Part shown: in pieces, positions 52,344-61,379 of the stretch
How positions within the stretch are numbered: the first letter of the stretch is position 1
Layout of the letters: each line of letters begins with the position of its first letter
Source: Candidatus Eisenbacteria bacterium
GTDB lineage: Bacteria; Desulfobacterota; Binatia; DP-6
NCBI GenBank assembly: GCA_035577985.1
Contig: DATJZY010000057.1
Location: 62,001-126,000 of the forward strand
Length of the DNA stretch: 64,000 nucleotides
Direction of reading: 5' to 3'
Notes under the pieces: model-generated
The model's database searches: none
What the model was told of the DNA's origin: nothing
What the model saw: the letters and a program-made list of their open reading frames with translations, nothing else
Made by a program: the position numbers and the translations under genes

Positions 52344-54374
52344 TCACGGGCCGTCGCCTCCCCACCACGCCGCCAGCGCCTCGTGTCCCAGGGCATCATC
52401 GCCGGGGAACACGCGCTTCTCCCGGGTGAGCCGGTCGGTGGTCTCGAACACGGCCACGTACTCGCGCGTCAGACGCCTGGCGACCTCGGGCTGCTCGGCC
52501 TCGACGTCCTTCGGGACGATCTCGGACGCCGCGACCTTGAAGAGGTCGTGGTTGCCGTTGGACGGCGCGAAGCGCAGCGCGTAGGCGTCGCGTACGTAGA
52601 GGCTGGAGTTGTAGGTGCTGCTGATGACGCCGCGCTCGACCGGACCCGGCGCGAGCAGATTGATTCCGACGCCGGCGTACGGATGCGATCCCTCGAGAAG
52701 GCCGAGGATCGTGGGCAGGATGTCGACGTGGCTTGCGCGCGTCGCGCGCCGGTCATCCCAGCGCTCCCCGCGTCCGAACAGGGCCGGCCCGTACAGGATC
52801 AGCGGAACGCGGATGCGCTCGAGCATACTGTCGGTGAATGTGATGCTGGTGTGGTCGCCGACGATGACGAAGAGCGTCTTGTCGAACGCCGGCAGCTCGC
52901 GCCGCAGCCGCTCCATGAACGCGCCGATGCTGTCGTCGGCATAGCGGAAGGTCGCTTGGGGTCCCTGGAGCGGCGCACCGGCTCCCGGAGGAAGCTGCCA
53001 CGGCGAGTGGCTCGTCGAGGTGACCACGTGCGCGGTGAACGGCTGGGGCGCGTGCACGAGCTGGTCGGCGACCAGCTCGAGCAGCGGGCCGTCGTAGATC
53101 CCGAGCCCGGTCGAGGCCGTCGCGGTCCGGTCGCCGAGCCGTGCCGCCAACTGCTCGTACCCGAACGCCTCATAGCCCTGATTGCCCATGAAGAGCAGGA
53201 AGTCGTCGATCCGCTGGCGGAATCCCGCGAAGAAGTAGTGATGACGCCGCCGGGGGCCGAGCGCGCGCGCCAGGGCGCCGTAGCGACCGTTGACCTCGTG
53301 CGGGAAGAACCGCGATACACCCTCGCTGACCGCGTAGGTGCGGTGCAGGCTCGTGACGATGGCGAACGTCGACCCGTCGGTGGCACAGAAACTCTGCAGC
53401 ACGGTCGGAAACAGCAGGCCGTCTTGAGCGAGCTGGCGGAGGTGCGGCGTGAGCGGGCCGTCCACGACGTCGCGCTCGAGGATGTTACTGCCGAAGCCCT
53501 CCACCTGGAGCAGGATCACGTTGCGCACGCCGAGGCCGCTTTCACCCTCGATCGTGCGCAGCAGGGGGAAGCGTGCGTCGCCGGCTGGAAGGGCGAGCAG
53601 TGCGGTGGTTTCCCGCAGGGCGGATTCGGCGTCGATCCGGTAGTGATGGCCGTGTCGGGTCAACATCACGGGGACGAACTGGATGAGGTCGAGCAGGGGG
53701 TTCATGACGGCCTGGTTCAGCATGTAGTCGCCGAACTGGGCGTAGTACTTGCTGGAAGCCGCGTCGATTCTGCGGTGGCCCAGCGCGCCGCTCTTCTGGC
53801 TCGGGACGGCCTCGAGATTGAGGGCCAGCAGCAGCAGCAGCGTCCCGACCGCGCCGACGAAGGCGCGCGGCCGCCACAAATCGAGGTGCTCGCCGGTGTG
53901 CGGCCGCGCGTGCCTTCGCGCGAGGATAGCTCCGCCGACCAGCCCGAGCGCCACGGCGAGCGGCACGCTCGGATACTCGTAGAGGAACGGCTCGAGTGCC
54001 AGCCACAACTCGCGCGGCTGGGAGACGTTGGCGATGACGTTCTCCCAGACATGCTGGTTCCGCTGATGGAAGAAGAGGAGGTTCGAGACGATCGCGAACA
54101 AGTTCAGGCAGGTGAAGGCCCAGAGGGCGACCAGGACCAGGCGCGCACGCAGCCGGCGCATCGCGAGCGAGAGCACGCCGATGACGATCCCCTCGATCGC
54201 GAGCAGAGCCACGTCGAGACGGAGCCCGTACAGCACGACCTCGACCTCCGCGTTGCGGGCGGTAGGATCCGCGAAGAAGGCGAGGAAGGCGATCCGGTAC
54301 CCCATGAAGAGGATCAGATTGCCTGTGAGCAGGAGGACACACTTGCGTACCAGCGACGGGCGAGGTCCCACCAC
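52344..54374 (-). CDS. LtaS/OpgB-like phosphoglycerol transferase (alkaline phosphatase superfamily)
   Basis: A 676-aa membrane enzyme. About five N-terminal helices (within residues 10-235) precede an extracytoplasmic sulfatase-like domain. Key features are VEGFGSNILERD (metal Glu near 288), a TPHLRQLAQDGLLFPTVLQS segment, the putative catalytic Thr in ATDGSTFAIVTSL (near 335) and GDHTS (near 504). This is the plan of lipoteichoic acid synthase and of OpgB, which transfer phosphoglycerol from phosphatidylglycerol to polymers or periplasmic glucans. GTG 54374 is chosen because a TACACT -10 box ends 6 nt upstream; the frame is open 60 codons further but that stretch lacks domain features. Divergent from the ligase-carrier-MBOAT operon. 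Confidence 0.85.
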   Translation of the reverse strand: MVGPRPSLVRKCVLLLTGNLILFMGYRIAFLAFFADPTARNAEVEVVLYGLRLDVALLAIEGIVIGVLSLAMRRLRARLVLVALWAFTCLNLFAIVSNLLFFHQRNQHVWENVIANVSQPRELWLALEPFLYEYPSVPLAVALGLVGGAILARRHARPHTGEHLDLWRPRAFVGAVGTLLLLLALNLEAVPSQKSGALGHRRIDAASSKYYAQFGDYMLNQAVMNPLLDLIQFVPVMLTRHGHHYRIDAESALRETTALLALPAGDARFPLLRTIEGESGLGVRNVILLQVEGFGSNILERDVVDGPLTPHLRQLAQDGLLFPTVLQSFCATDGSTFAIVTSLHRTYAVSEGVSRFFPHEVNGRYGALARALGPRRRHHYFFAGFRQRIDDFLLFMGNQGYEAFGYEQLAARLGDRTATASTGLGIYDGPLLELVADQLVHAPQPFTAHVVTSTSHSPWQLPPGAGAPLQGPQATFRYADDSIGAFMERLRRELPAFDKTLFVIVGDHTSITFTDSMLERIRVPLILYGPALFGRGERWDDRRATRASHVDILPTILGLLEGSHPYAGVGINLLAPGPVERGVISSTYNSSLYVRDAYALRFAPSNGNHDLFKVAASEIVPKDVEAEQPEVARRLTREYVAVFETTDRLTREKRVFPGDDALGHEALAAWWGGDGP

Positions 54375-54380
54375 GGGCGG

Positions 54381-54409
54381 AGTGTACCGATAACGGACCG
54401 GCGGGTCGA
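54381..54409 (-). promoter_or_regulatory. promoter of the LtaS-like gene, leaderless
   Basis: On the minus strand TCGACC (54404-54409), 17 nt, TACACT (54381-54386), ending 6 nt before the GTG start. No ribosome site is present. Confidence 0.45.
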
Positions 54410-54419
54410 CCGGCGTTCC

Positions 54420-54449
54420 TTGCTCTGGCCCGCCACCCCGAGTTAGGAG
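54420..54449 (+). promoter_or_regulatory. promoter of the ligase-carrier-MBOAT operon
   Basis: TTGCTC (54420-54425), 18 nt, TAGGAG (54444-54449). The GTG at 54458 lies 8 nt downstream. It is back to back with the LtaS-like promoter within an 83-bp gap. Confidence 0.4.
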
Positions 54450-54457
54450 TCCCGACC

Positions 54458-55990
54458 GTGTTCCTGGATCTCCAGGTCGGCAATCTGTCGGAGCCGGTGC
54501 GCGGTCGGCGCTGGACGCGGGCCGAGGTCCCGCGCGAAGTTGTGGCGCGGGCACAGCGGCTCGTACGCCGGGGGCTGGGTCCTGGCGATCGGGCTTTGCT
54601 GCTCTTCGGCAACCGGCTGGAGTTCTTCGCGGAGCTGCTCGCGATCTGGCGCGTCGGCGCCGTCGCTATCCCGCTCGACGCGCGGCTCACGGCCTTTGAG
54701 GTGGAGACCCTGGCTGGTGCGGCACGCCCGCGACTCGGCCTCGTCGACGACGGTACCACCGGCGCCGTGCGCGGCGCGCTCGCCACCGCCGGCGTCGGTA
54801 TCGTGGACGCCATCGAGCCGCCGGGTTCGGCCGCTGGTCCGCCCCTGCCGGCGCGGGCGAAGCTCGATGACGACGCGCTCATCCTCTTCACCTCCGGCTC
54901 GACCGGGAACCCGAAGGGTGTCGTGCACACGCACCGCTCGCTGCGGGCTCGCTGGATCGCGCTGCGGCAGGCGCTCGGCCTCGACGCGTTCCGCCGCACG
55001 CTCTGCCTGCTGCCGACGCACTTCGGGCACGGGCTCATCTGCAACGCGCTCTACCCGTGGCTTTCGGGGCAGGACCTTCTCGTGACGCCGCCGTTCCAGC
55101 CCGACCTCCTCATGCGGCTCGGCGCTCTGGTGGACGAGCACGAGGTGACCTTCATGTCGTCGGTGCCCTCGATGTGGCGCCTCGCGCTCAAGCTCGCGAA
55201 GCGGCCGCAGAAGGGCACGCTCGAGCGGGTCCACGTCGGCTCGGCACCGCTCTCGGCACAGGCCTGGCAGGACATCCGCACCTGGACCGGCACGCCCGCC
55301 GTTTGCAACGCCTACGGCATCACCGAGACCGGGAGCTGGGTCGCGGGCCTCGCCGGGCACGACGTCGTCCCCGAAGACGGCCTCATCGGAGAGGGCTGGG
55401 GTGCAGTGGTGCAGGTGCTGCGCACCCGCGAGGGCGGCGTGCCCCTCGACCCGTCGCAGATATGCGAGGTCGACGAGCCGGGCTTCGTGTGGTTGAACAC
55501 GCCCGCGCTGATGCGCGGCTACCTCGATCGCGACGACTTGACGGAGCAGGTGGTGTGCGAGGGCTGGTTCCTCACCGGTGACATCGGCGTACTCGACGCG
55601 ACGGGCCGGCTCGTGTTGCGCGGCCGCGAGCGCGACGAGATCAACAAGGGCGGGACGAAGATCTATCCGGGCGACGTCGACGCGGTGGTCGAGCGCTTTC
55701 CGCATACGACCGACGTGTGCACCTTCGCGCTCGACGACCCCGCCTACGGCCAGAACGTCGGCATGGCGGTGGTGCTCGACGACGGGAGCCCGGCAACCCT
55801 CCGCGCGCTGCACAGCTGGATGAAGGACCACCTCGCCGAGCCCAAGATGCCGGTGCGCTGGTACCTGATCGACGCGATCCCGCGGACCTCGCGGGGGAAG
55901 ATCAATCGCGATCACGTGAAGGAGCGCTGCACCACGCTCGAGCCGCTCGACTTGACGACCGTGCTGCATTCGAGCGGAGCCGGACACTGA
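54458..55990 (+). CDS. class I adenylate-forming ligase (acyl-CoA/aminoacyl ligase-like)
   Basis: A 510-aa AMP-binding enzyme. A3 motif ILFTSGSTGNPKGVVHTH, A5 NAYGITETGSW, A7/A8 TGDIGVLDATGRLVLRGR and GGTKIYPGDVDAV, and the A10 lysine in IPRTSRGKINRD are all present, so it should be active. It activates a carboxylic acid as an adenylate and passes it to a thiol. The gene that follows encodes a carrier protein, so the acceptor is probably that protein's phosphopantetheine (as with DltA and DltC) rather than CoA. The GTG start is 8 nt after the -10 box. The substrate is unknown. Confidence 0.88.
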   Translation: MFLDLQVGNLSEPVRGRRWTRAEVPREVVARAQRLVRRGLGPGDRALLLFGNRLEFFAELLAIWRVGAVAIPLDARLTAFEVETLAGAARPRLGLVDDGTTGAVRGALATAGVGIVDAIEPPGSAAGPPLPARAKLDDDALILFTSGSTGNPKGVVHTHRSLRARWIALRQALGLDAFRRTLCLLPTHFGHGLICNALYPWLSGQDLLVTPPFQPDLLMRLGALVDEHEVTFMSSVPSMWRLALKLAKRPQKGTLERVHVGSAPLSAQAWQDIRTWTGTPAVCNAYGITETGSWVAGLAGHDVVPEDGLIGEGWGAVVQVLRTREGGVPLDPSQICEVDEPGFVWLNTPALMRGYLDRDDLTEQVVCEGWFLTGDIGVLDATGRLVLRGRERDEINKGGTKIYPGDVDAVVERFPHTTDVCTFALDDPAYGQNVGMAVVLDDGSPATLRALHSWMKDHLAEPKMPVRWYLIDAIPRTSRGKINRDHVKERCTTLEPLDLTTVLHSSGAGH

Positions 55991-56001
55991 GCGCCGCGCT
56001 G

Positions 56002-56256
56002 GTGACGCGGGCCGAGCGCGCCACCGCGCTACGGGCGTTCCTGCGTACGATCCAGAAGCCGGGGCTGCCCGTCGAGGGCCTCGGCGAGGACGAGGGCCTC
56101 GTGACCTCGGGACTCATCGACTCACTCGCGATCCTGGAGATCGTGACCTGGCTCGAGGAGCGCTTCGGCATCGACTTCGCGACCCTCGGCCTCGATCCCG
56201 GAGAACTGCGCTCGATCGGCAGCATCCTCGACCTGATCGGGCGCGAGACGTCATGA
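56002..56256 (+). CDS. acyl/aminoacyl carrier protein, DltC-like
   Basis: An 84-aa carrier protein. The phosphopantetheine Ser is in GLIDSLAILEI, followed by VTWLEERFGIDF, a pattern close to D-alanyl carrier protein DltC (DSMGTVQLLLELEERFGI). The GTG at 56002 is preferred; a CTG at 55987 overlapping the ligase stop codon would add 5 residues. The end overlaps the MBOAT gene by 4 nt (ATGA). It is expected to hold the activated acyl group as a thioester between ligase and membrane acyltransferase. Confidence 0.85.
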   Translation: MTRAERATALRAFLRTIQKPGLPVEGLGEDEGLVTSGLIDSLAILEIVTWLEERFGIDFATLGLDPGELRSIGSILDLIGRETS

Positions 56257-57617
56257 GTCGCGGGGCAGGGCCCGGCACCCGCCTTCGCGCCCTCGTGCAG
56301 TTCCATGAAGATCCCGCGCTGCTGTCCTGGTGGACGGCGCGGGTGGCGCCGGTCGTCGGCTGGCTGGACGCGCCGCGCCGTCGTCGCCTGCTTTCTCTCG
56401 CCGCGCTGGCGTTCGCGGTGGAGCGCATGGACGATCGATCGGACGGGCCGGCGTGGGCCGTGTGGCTCGGGGCGCCTATCCTCGTGGGGCTCTGTTGGGG
56501 CGTGTGGCGCGTGGCGCTCGAGCTGCGACGGATGCCGCTCGCCGTGCGAAGCCGCCCGCAGCTCTTCCTGCATGCCGTGCTCGCTTTGGGTCTCGTCGCC
56601 TTCTGGACGGCGCCGGCGGGGGCCCCGCGACAGCTGCTCGCTGCGATCGTGCCGATGCTGCCGTTCGTCATCTGGCGGCTCGGCTATCTCCTCAAGACCG
56701 GGCAGCGAGGGAAGCTCGCGGGGACGAAGCTCGCCGACCACCTCTTCTATCTGTTCCCCGCGTGGGGCGGCACGAACACGCCCTACGGGAAGGGGTTCGA
56801 CTACCTGACCGGGATCGAGGCCCGGACGGCCGAGGCCTTCGCGCGCTCGCAGCTCGCGGGCGTCCGGCTGATCCTGCTCGGGCTCGTCTGGCGCGGCGTC
56901 GTCGAGATGATGGCGGCGGCCGTCTATGCGGACCCGAAGAGCCCGCTCACGAGGGTGCTCGGTGGCTGGACGCTCGGGGTGCCGAGGCTTCCCGATCTGG
57001 TGCCGCATCCCGGCAGCGCGCCGCTCGGCGTCGTCTGGTTCAGCCTCTACCTCGAGCTGGTGTGGGTGACGCTTCGGCTCGCCATGAAAGGGCACGTGAT
57101 CATAGGAGTGCTGCGCCTCTTTGGCTTCAACGCCTTCCGCAACACCTACAAGCCCTTGCTGGCGGAGTCGGTCGTCGAGTTCTGGAACCGCTACTACTAC
57201 TACTTCAAGGAGGTGCTCGCCGAGTTCTTCTTCTTCCCGACCTTCGTGCGCCGCTTCCGCCACCACCCCCAACTGCGCATCGCCGCGGCCACCTTCGCCG
57301 CCGCATTCGCGGGCAACATGTACTACCACACCATCGAGCAGCCGGCGTTCCTCAGCCGGAGCCTGGCGGGGACCTGGGCCGTGATGCACTCGCGGCTGCT
57401 GTACTGCTTTCTCCTGGCGTGCGGGATCACCATCTCGATGCTGCGCGAGCAGCGGCGACGCGGCATGGACGCTCCCGCCGGCGGAGCCGCCGGCCGGCTA
57501 CGGCGCATCGCCGGGGTGTGGACGTTCTTTGCGCTCATCCACGTGTGGGCGCTCCCGGGCCGTGATCCGGACATCTTCGGCCGCACGCGCTTCTTCCTGT
57601 CGCTCTTCGGCTGGTAG
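56253..57617 (+). CDS. MBOAT-like membrane O-acyltransferase
   Basis: A 454-aa polytopic membrane protein with about ten helices. The segment EFWNRYYYYFKEVLAEFFFFP corresponds to the re-entrant, aromatic-rich motif of MBOAT enzymes such as DltB and AlgI, and the His in GNMYYHTIEQP is in the position of the catalytic His. The N-terminal 200 residues have a further hydrophobic block and a conserved-looking FPAWGGTNTPYGKGFDYL. It would take the acyl group from the carrier protein and move it to an envelope acceptor outside. Assignment rests on motif resemblance, so the family call is good but not certain. No dltD or dltX follows. Confidence 0.75.
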   Translation: MSRGAGPGTRLRALVQFHEDPALLSWWTARVAPVVGWLDAPRRRRLLSLAALAFAVERMDDRSDGPAWAVWLGAPILVGLCWGVWRVALELRRMPLAVRSRPQLFLHAVLALGLVAFWTAPAGAPRQLLAAIVPMLPFVIWRLGYLLKTGQRGKLAGTKLADHLFYLFPAWGGTNTPYGKGFDYLTGIEARTAEAFARSQLAGVRLILLGLVWRGVVEMMAAAVYADPKSPLTRVLGGWTLGVPRLPDLVPHPGSAPLGVVWFSLYLELVWVTLRLAMKGHVIIGVLRLFGFNAFRNTYKPLLAESVVEFWNRYYYYFKEVLAEFFFFPTFVRRFRHHPQLRIAAATFAAAFAGNMYYHTIEQPAFLSRSLAGTWAVMHSRLLYCFLLACGITISMLREQRRRGMDAPAGGAAGRLRRIAGVWTFFALIHVWALPGRDPDIFGRTRFFLSLFGW

Positions 57618-57731
57618 CGCGATCCGCGCGAGCTGGGGGTAGGGGGCAAGGAGGTCGCACGTCAACACAAAGTACGTAATGTCCGCTTCTCCCATGCCGC
57701 CCGGCGGCGGTGCTCAGTTGCACGACCCGGG

Positions 57732-59423
57732 TCAGAACTCTTCGAAGGCGCTCGTGGACTCCCACACGTTCGTCCGTGGGCGGGCGGCACGCGCCGCAGC
57801 GACGGTCGGCGTCGCTTCCGCGTTTGGTTCTGCGAGGGCCGGCGCCGGCAGGGTGGTCGGCGCCGGATCGACGTCGAGCTTGAACCGCCCCACGAGGGTC
57901 TGGAGCTGGTCGGCCTGCGAGGTCAGCGACTGCGCCGTGCCCGACACCTGCTCGGTCTGCGCGGCCGTCGATTGCGTCACGTGGTCCATCTGTGCGACCG
58001 CGCGGTTCACCTGCTCGATGCCCTGCGACTGCTCCTGCGACGCGGCGGTGATCTCGGCGATGATGTCGGTCACGCGACGCACGGACGCGACGATCTCCTC
58101 GAGCGTACGGCCCGAGGTGTCCACCAGCTCCGAGCCCGCCTTCACCTTGTGCGCCGAATCCTGGATGAGACCTTTGATCTCTTTGGCGGCGGCGGCCGAT
58201 CGCTGTGCGAGGGTCCGGACCTCGGCGGCGACGACCGCGAAGCCGCGGCCGTGCTCGTTGGCGCGCGCGGCTTCGACCGCGGCGTTGAGCGCGAGCAGGT
58301 TCGTCTGGAAGGCGATGTCGTCGATGACGTTTATGATGTCCGAGATCTGCCCGGCGGCCTGATTGATGTCGCCCATCGCCCGCACGGCCGCCGTCACCAC
58401 CTGACGGCCCTTGTCGGCGGTGTCGCGCGAGGCGGTCGCGAGCTGGTTCGCCTGATGGGCGCTGTCGGCGTTGCGCCGAACCGCCGCGGTGATTTCCTCG
58501 AGCGTCGCCGCCGTCTCCTCGAGGCTCGAGGCCTGCTGCTGCGCGCCGCCCGAGAGCTGCTGGCTCGCGGTCGCGAGTTGGCGCGCGGTGCCGCCCGTCC
58601 ACAGGGCCGCCTGCGTCACCTGCTTCACCATGTCCTGGAGCTTGTCGACCGATCCGTTGAACCAACGGGCCATTTGACCGATCTCGTCCGAGCTGGTCGC
58701 CGGGAGGCGACCGGTGAGGTCGCCCTGCGCGAGATTGCGCAAGACCGCGACCGTCTGCTCCATGCGCAGCGTGATCGAGCGGGAGATGAGCCAGGAGAGG
58801 AGGCTCGCGACGATCACGAAGCCACCGCCGACGACGAAGAAGGCGACGATGCGATGGCGCACGAGGCGATCGACTTCGTCCTCCTTCGCCTCGTTGCGAC
58901 GGTTGGCCATGTCGATGACTTTGTCGATCGCGGCGCGGTGCTCGTTGTACTTCGTCTTGAGCGGCCCCTGGATCAGATCGCCGATGGTCGCGAGATCACT
59001 CTTGCGAAGGGCGGGCAGGAACTGCTGATCGACCAGGTTGAAGAAGTCCTCGGCCGCCCGGTACGTGTCGGCCAGCAGTGCCGCCGTCACCGGATCGTGC
59101 GGCAGCGTTTGCTTCCAGTACTCGTAGCGCTCGGCCGATACGCGCCGCAGCTCCTGGTAGTGCTCGATGATCGCCTTGCGGGTGCCGGGCTCCGTCTCCT
59201 CGGCCATGAGGTAGACCAGAAGGAAGGGCTCCACGATGTTCGCACGCGGCGGAACGATGTCGGTGATGAGGTCCTTCCCGAGCGTGATGTCGGAGTAGTA
59301 GGGGCCGTTCACCTTGACCGTCTCGATGGTTGCGTAGACGTACACGGCGAGCAGCGACGCGCCGATCGCGAGGACCACGGCCAACCCCGTGAGCCGCGTC
59401 TTGATGCTGAGACGAACCCCCAT
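57732..59423 (-). CDS. methyl-accepting chemotaxis protein
   Basis: A 563-aa chemoreceptor. The first membrane helix ([21 protein letters not shown]) and the second ([22 protein letters not shown], about 190-212) bracket a periplasmic four-helix-type sensor domain of about 160 residues. A HAMP domain and the signalling hairpin follow, with the invariant tip [22 protein letters not shown] and [19 protein letters not shown]. The ligand is unknown. ATG 59423 has AAGGGAG 9 nt upstream; the frame is open 51 codons further without domain features. No chemotaxis genes are adjacent. The C-terminus lacks a clear CheR-docking pentapeptide. Confidence 0.95.
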   Translation of the reverse strand: MGVRLSIKTRLTGLAVVLAIGASLLAVYVYATIETVKVNGPYYSDITLGKDLITDIVPPRANIVEPFLLVYLMAEETEPGTRKAIIEHYQELRRVSAERYEYWKQTLPHDPVTAALLADTYRAAEDFFNLVDQQFLPALRKSDLATIGDLIQGPLKTKYNEHRAAIDKVIDMANRRNEAKEDEVDRLVRHRIVAFFVVGGGFVIVASLLSWLISRSITLRMEQTVAVLRNLAQGDLTGRLPATSSDEIGQMARWFNGSVDKLQDMVKQVTQAALWTGGTARQLATASQQLSGGAQQQASSLEETAATLEEITAAVRRNADSAHQANQLATASRDTADKGRQVVTAAVRAMGDINQAAGQISDIINVIDDIAFQTNLLALNAAVEAARANEHGRGFAVVAAEVRTLAQRSAAAAKEIKGLIQDSAHKVKAGSELVDTSGRTLEEIVASVRRVTDIIAEITAASQEQSQGIEQVNRAVAQMDHVTQSTAAQTEQVSGTAQSLTSQADQLQTLVGRFKLDVDPAPTTLPAPALAEPNAEATPTVAAARAARPRTNVWESTSAFEEF

Positions 59424-59478
59424 GGACACACTCCCTTCAGGCCCGCGGTCAGGCTGAACGAGGCAAGACGCGTGCCGT

Positions 59479-59522
59479 CCCCCGCGCCGAATCAGGCGCC
59501 GGGGCGCCTTGCGGCGCGGGGG
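59479..59522 (-). repeat. long inverted repeat in the chemoreceptor leader
   Basis: CCCCCGCGCC (59479-59488) and GGCGCGGGGG (59513-59522) form a perfect 10-bp stem enclosing an inner GGCGCC/GGCGCC palindrome pair. It lies 56-99 nt before the chemoreceptor ATG. It may be a terminator of upstream transcription or a leader structure; it does not match the c-di-GMP riboswitch consensus. Confidence 0.5.
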
Positions 59523-59539
59523 AGGGGAGTCAGCCTCCT

Positions 59540-59557
59540 GACGCTCGGAAGAGCGTC
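59540..59557 (-). terminator. hairpin downstream of the 59593 gene
   Basis: A 7-bp perfect stem with a 4-nt loop (GACGCTC/GAGCGTC) 35 nt after the stop codon of the upstream minus-strand gene. No U-tract, so assignment is tentative. Confidence 0.35.
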
Positions 59558-59592
59558 CTGACAGGGGGACCGGCACCCTCGCGCCGGAGCAC

Positions 59593-60165
59593 CTACTGCC
59601 CCGTGGCTACGAAGAGATCCGCGCTGTTCTTCTTGACGCGTGTGTGGTCCGCCGCCCAGCAGATCCCGATCCCGTCCTGATCGGTCCGCTTGAGCTCCAC
59701 GACCACGTCAGCATCTGTCGGGATGGGCATGGCGGGGAGGAAGAGGTTCGTTCCCGCGCCGATCGCGTCGAAGCGGGAACGGCCGGCGGCGCCGGCGCGA
59801 AGACGGAGGTGCGAGAGTCCGCCTGGCGCGCGCGGGTTGTCGTAGACGTAGCCGCGCTTCTTCCCCTTCCAGCAGCGCCGGCGACCGGGGCACGAACCCG
59901 CGGCCACGACGCCGGCGGTCGCTGCATGTCCGGCCCCATCATGCGTGCAGAGCGCATACCCCGTGGACTGAAGCGGATTCCCGAAGTCCGACGGCGACGC
60001 GGCGGGTCCGCCGCGCAGCGACCACGTCAGCCGCGAACGCGAACCCCGGCCACGCGCCAACACGAGGGATGCGTCGTTCGCGGTCGTCGATCGACCGCAC
60101 TCGCCGGGCGTTCCCAGACAACCATTGTATATGTCGCGCACACCGCAGGGAGCACACGGAATCAT
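59593..60165 (-). CDS. remnant or C-terminal part of a secreted surface protein
   Basis: A 190-residue frame from ATG 60165. It has a Cys-rich start ([21 protein letters not shown]) and a beta-rich body: [62 protein letters not shown] and [20 protein letters not shown]. The body resembles the Cys-poor closing domains of large exported proteins of this organism type (inference). There is no signal peptide, and the frame is open to 60294, where it would overlap the cytochrome gene, so the 5' end of the gene is probably lost. No function is known. Confidence 0.5.
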   Translation of the reverse strand: MIPCAPCGVRDIYNGCLGTPGECGRSTTANDASLVLARGRGSRSRLTWSLRGGPAASPSDFGNPLQSTGYALCTHDGAGHAATAGVVAAGSCPGRRRCWKGKKRGYVYDNPRAPGGLSHLRLRAGAAGRSRFDAIGAGTNLFLPAMPIPTDADVVVELKRTDQDGIGICWAADHTRVKKNSADLFVATGQ

Positions 60166-60257
60166 GGTGCCGCTGCACGCGCGGTGGTGTCGGTCAAGCT
60201 GTGGAAAATCCGATGGCCTCCCACCGACGCAATCTGGTCGCGTTTGCTGCTCCTTCA

Positions 60258-60764
60258 TCAATGTGACGGAGTGGCAGCGGTGAGCCGCTTCCACGTTTCT
60301 TCGTCAACGACCTCTTGCCGATACGTGGCGTGACAGCCGACGCAGGCTTGCAGGGTCCGGTCGAGCGAGGACAGGACTCCCGCGCGGTCGCCGCGCCGAG
60401 CGGCCTCGCCTATGGTGTCGGCCGTGCGATGAAAGTTGAGGGCCATGGGCGTAAATTCCGGTGCCGCCGCGCCCATGTGCTCACACATCTGCCCCATAGC
60501 TTCAGAGTAGCCGATGCGTGCCGCCGCTTTGGCAACGGCGTCCATGTCGTCTCGACCGATGGCCGCGATGATGGCTTGGATTGCAGCAAGATGCTCGCGC
60601 ATGTTTTGCTTCTGGTGCTCAGCCATCATCGCCGGGAGGGGAAGCGCTTGCCGCGTGTCGCCTGCGCTCTTGGACATCATCGAGTGCTCCTCCGCTCGGG
60701 TCCGTGCGCAGACGAGCAGCAGGAGGACCAGAGCGGGGACGAAGATGAGTGGTCGCTGTGCCAT
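60258..60764 (-). CDS. cytochrome c'-type (class II) c cytochrome
   Basis: A 168-aa periplasmic haem protein. A signal peptide (residues 1-24, RPLIFVPALVLLLLVCARTRAEE) is followed by four predicted helices with Met-rich stretches (HSMMSKS, PAMMAEHQKQNM) and a C-terminal haem motif CVGCH, the class II position. Cytochromes c' bind NO or act in electron transfer; the function here is unknown. A TATGAT -10 box ends 6 nt before the ATG, so the message is likely leaderless. The gene is isolated from other respiratory genes. Confidence 0.87.
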   Translation of the reverse strand: MAQRPLIFVPALVLLLLVCARTRAEEHSMMSKSAGDTRQALPLPAMMAEHQKQNMREHLAAIQAIIAAIGRDDMDAVAKAAARIGYSEAMGQMCEHMGAAAPEFTPMALNFHRTADTIGEAARRGDRAGVLSSLDRTLQACVGCHATYRQEVVDEETWKRLTAATPSH

Positions 60765-60770
60765 GCCGCC

Positions 60771-60776
60771 ATCATA
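60771..60776 (-). promoter_or_regulatory. -10 box of the cytochrome gene, leaderless position
   Basis: TATGAT on the minus strand, 5 of 6 matches to TATAAT, ends 6 nt before the ATG at 60764. No good -35 was found. Confidence 0.45.
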
Positions 60777-60836
60777 GGCTCGAGCCGCTGGATCGGGCCA
60801 GGGAGGAGGGCCGGTCCGCCGTTCTGTGCGCGAGCC

Positions 60837-61261
60837 CTACGCACCGACAGCGATTCCTTCCCTCGACCATCGGTCAAACGGTTCGCCGGAAAGGTCTCGC
60901 CAGCCATCAAGACGCCGAAGCCGAATGTGCCCGCTCCGCAAGAGGCCGAAGAGCAGGAGCAGCACTGCCTCCGCGCTCGGGACCATGGCCTGCGTCTTCG
61001 GACGACGGCGAAAGCACGCGCCGGAATCGCACAGATCTCCCATCGTGCAGGGGCTACCGTCGTCGCATGCCGAGCCGTCGGCGGACGCCGTATGACAATC
61101 GGGCGAACAGCAGTCTCCGGCCCCGAGCTTGCCGTCGTCGCATGCTCGCCGGGATCGCGCGCGCCATCCCCGCACGCGCGGAGGACGCCATCGGCGGTAT
61201 TGATGGTGATGACCTGCAGGCGATCCAGTCCCTTCATGCTCAACGTGAGGGGTCCAGGCAT
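60837..61261 (-). pseudogene. frameshifted, 5'-truncated fragment of a Cys-rich exported protein gene
   Basis: On the minus strand one frame reads LDRLQVITINTADGVLRACGDGARDPGE; it then continues in the next frame as ACDDGKLGAGDCCSPDCHTA followed by DGSACDDGSPCTMGDLCDSGAC. Joining the two restores the usual CGDG..DPGE.CDDG.L..GDCCSP Cys-rich module, so a single-base deletion near 61148 is the simplest explanation. The upstream end stops at about 61262, next to transposon-end-like repeats, and no signal peptide or start codon with ribosome site remains. The tail after the last Cys runs to a stop at 60837 without known features. A decayed gene. Confidence 0.65.
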
Positions 61262-61283
61262 CCGGCCACTGTGACCGAAAAGC

Positions 61284-61324
61284 GGACATCTCTACTTTGG
61301 AGGAACCGGACATTCGCACTTGGG
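61284..61324. repeat. IS21-like terminal repeat remnant (tentative)
   Basis: Two related direct repeats, GGACATCTCTACTTTGG (61284-61300) and GGACATTCGCACTTGGG (61308-61324), 12 of 17 positions equal, start 24 nt apart. Repeated GGACAT(T/C)TCTACTTTG blocks are what I recall from ends of IS21-family insertion sequences. No transposase gene (istA/istB) is nearby, so this would be a solo end left after decay or excision. Confidence 0.35.
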
Positions 61325-61379
61325 CCCCACATGCCAACGTCTGATAAGAGAGGTTATGTGAACCTAGACACGGCCCCAT

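Noticed and set aside
52286-52399. Longer N-terminus of the PEP mutase-family gene
   Set aside because: The extension is Arg/Cys-rich with no family resemblance and overlaps the promoter and the end of the LtaS-like gene.
59424-59592. A c-di-GMP riboswitch before the chemoreceptor
   Set aside because: The hairpins seen lack the conserved GGCAAACC and GCAAAGCC-type segments and a matching tetraloop-receptor layout.
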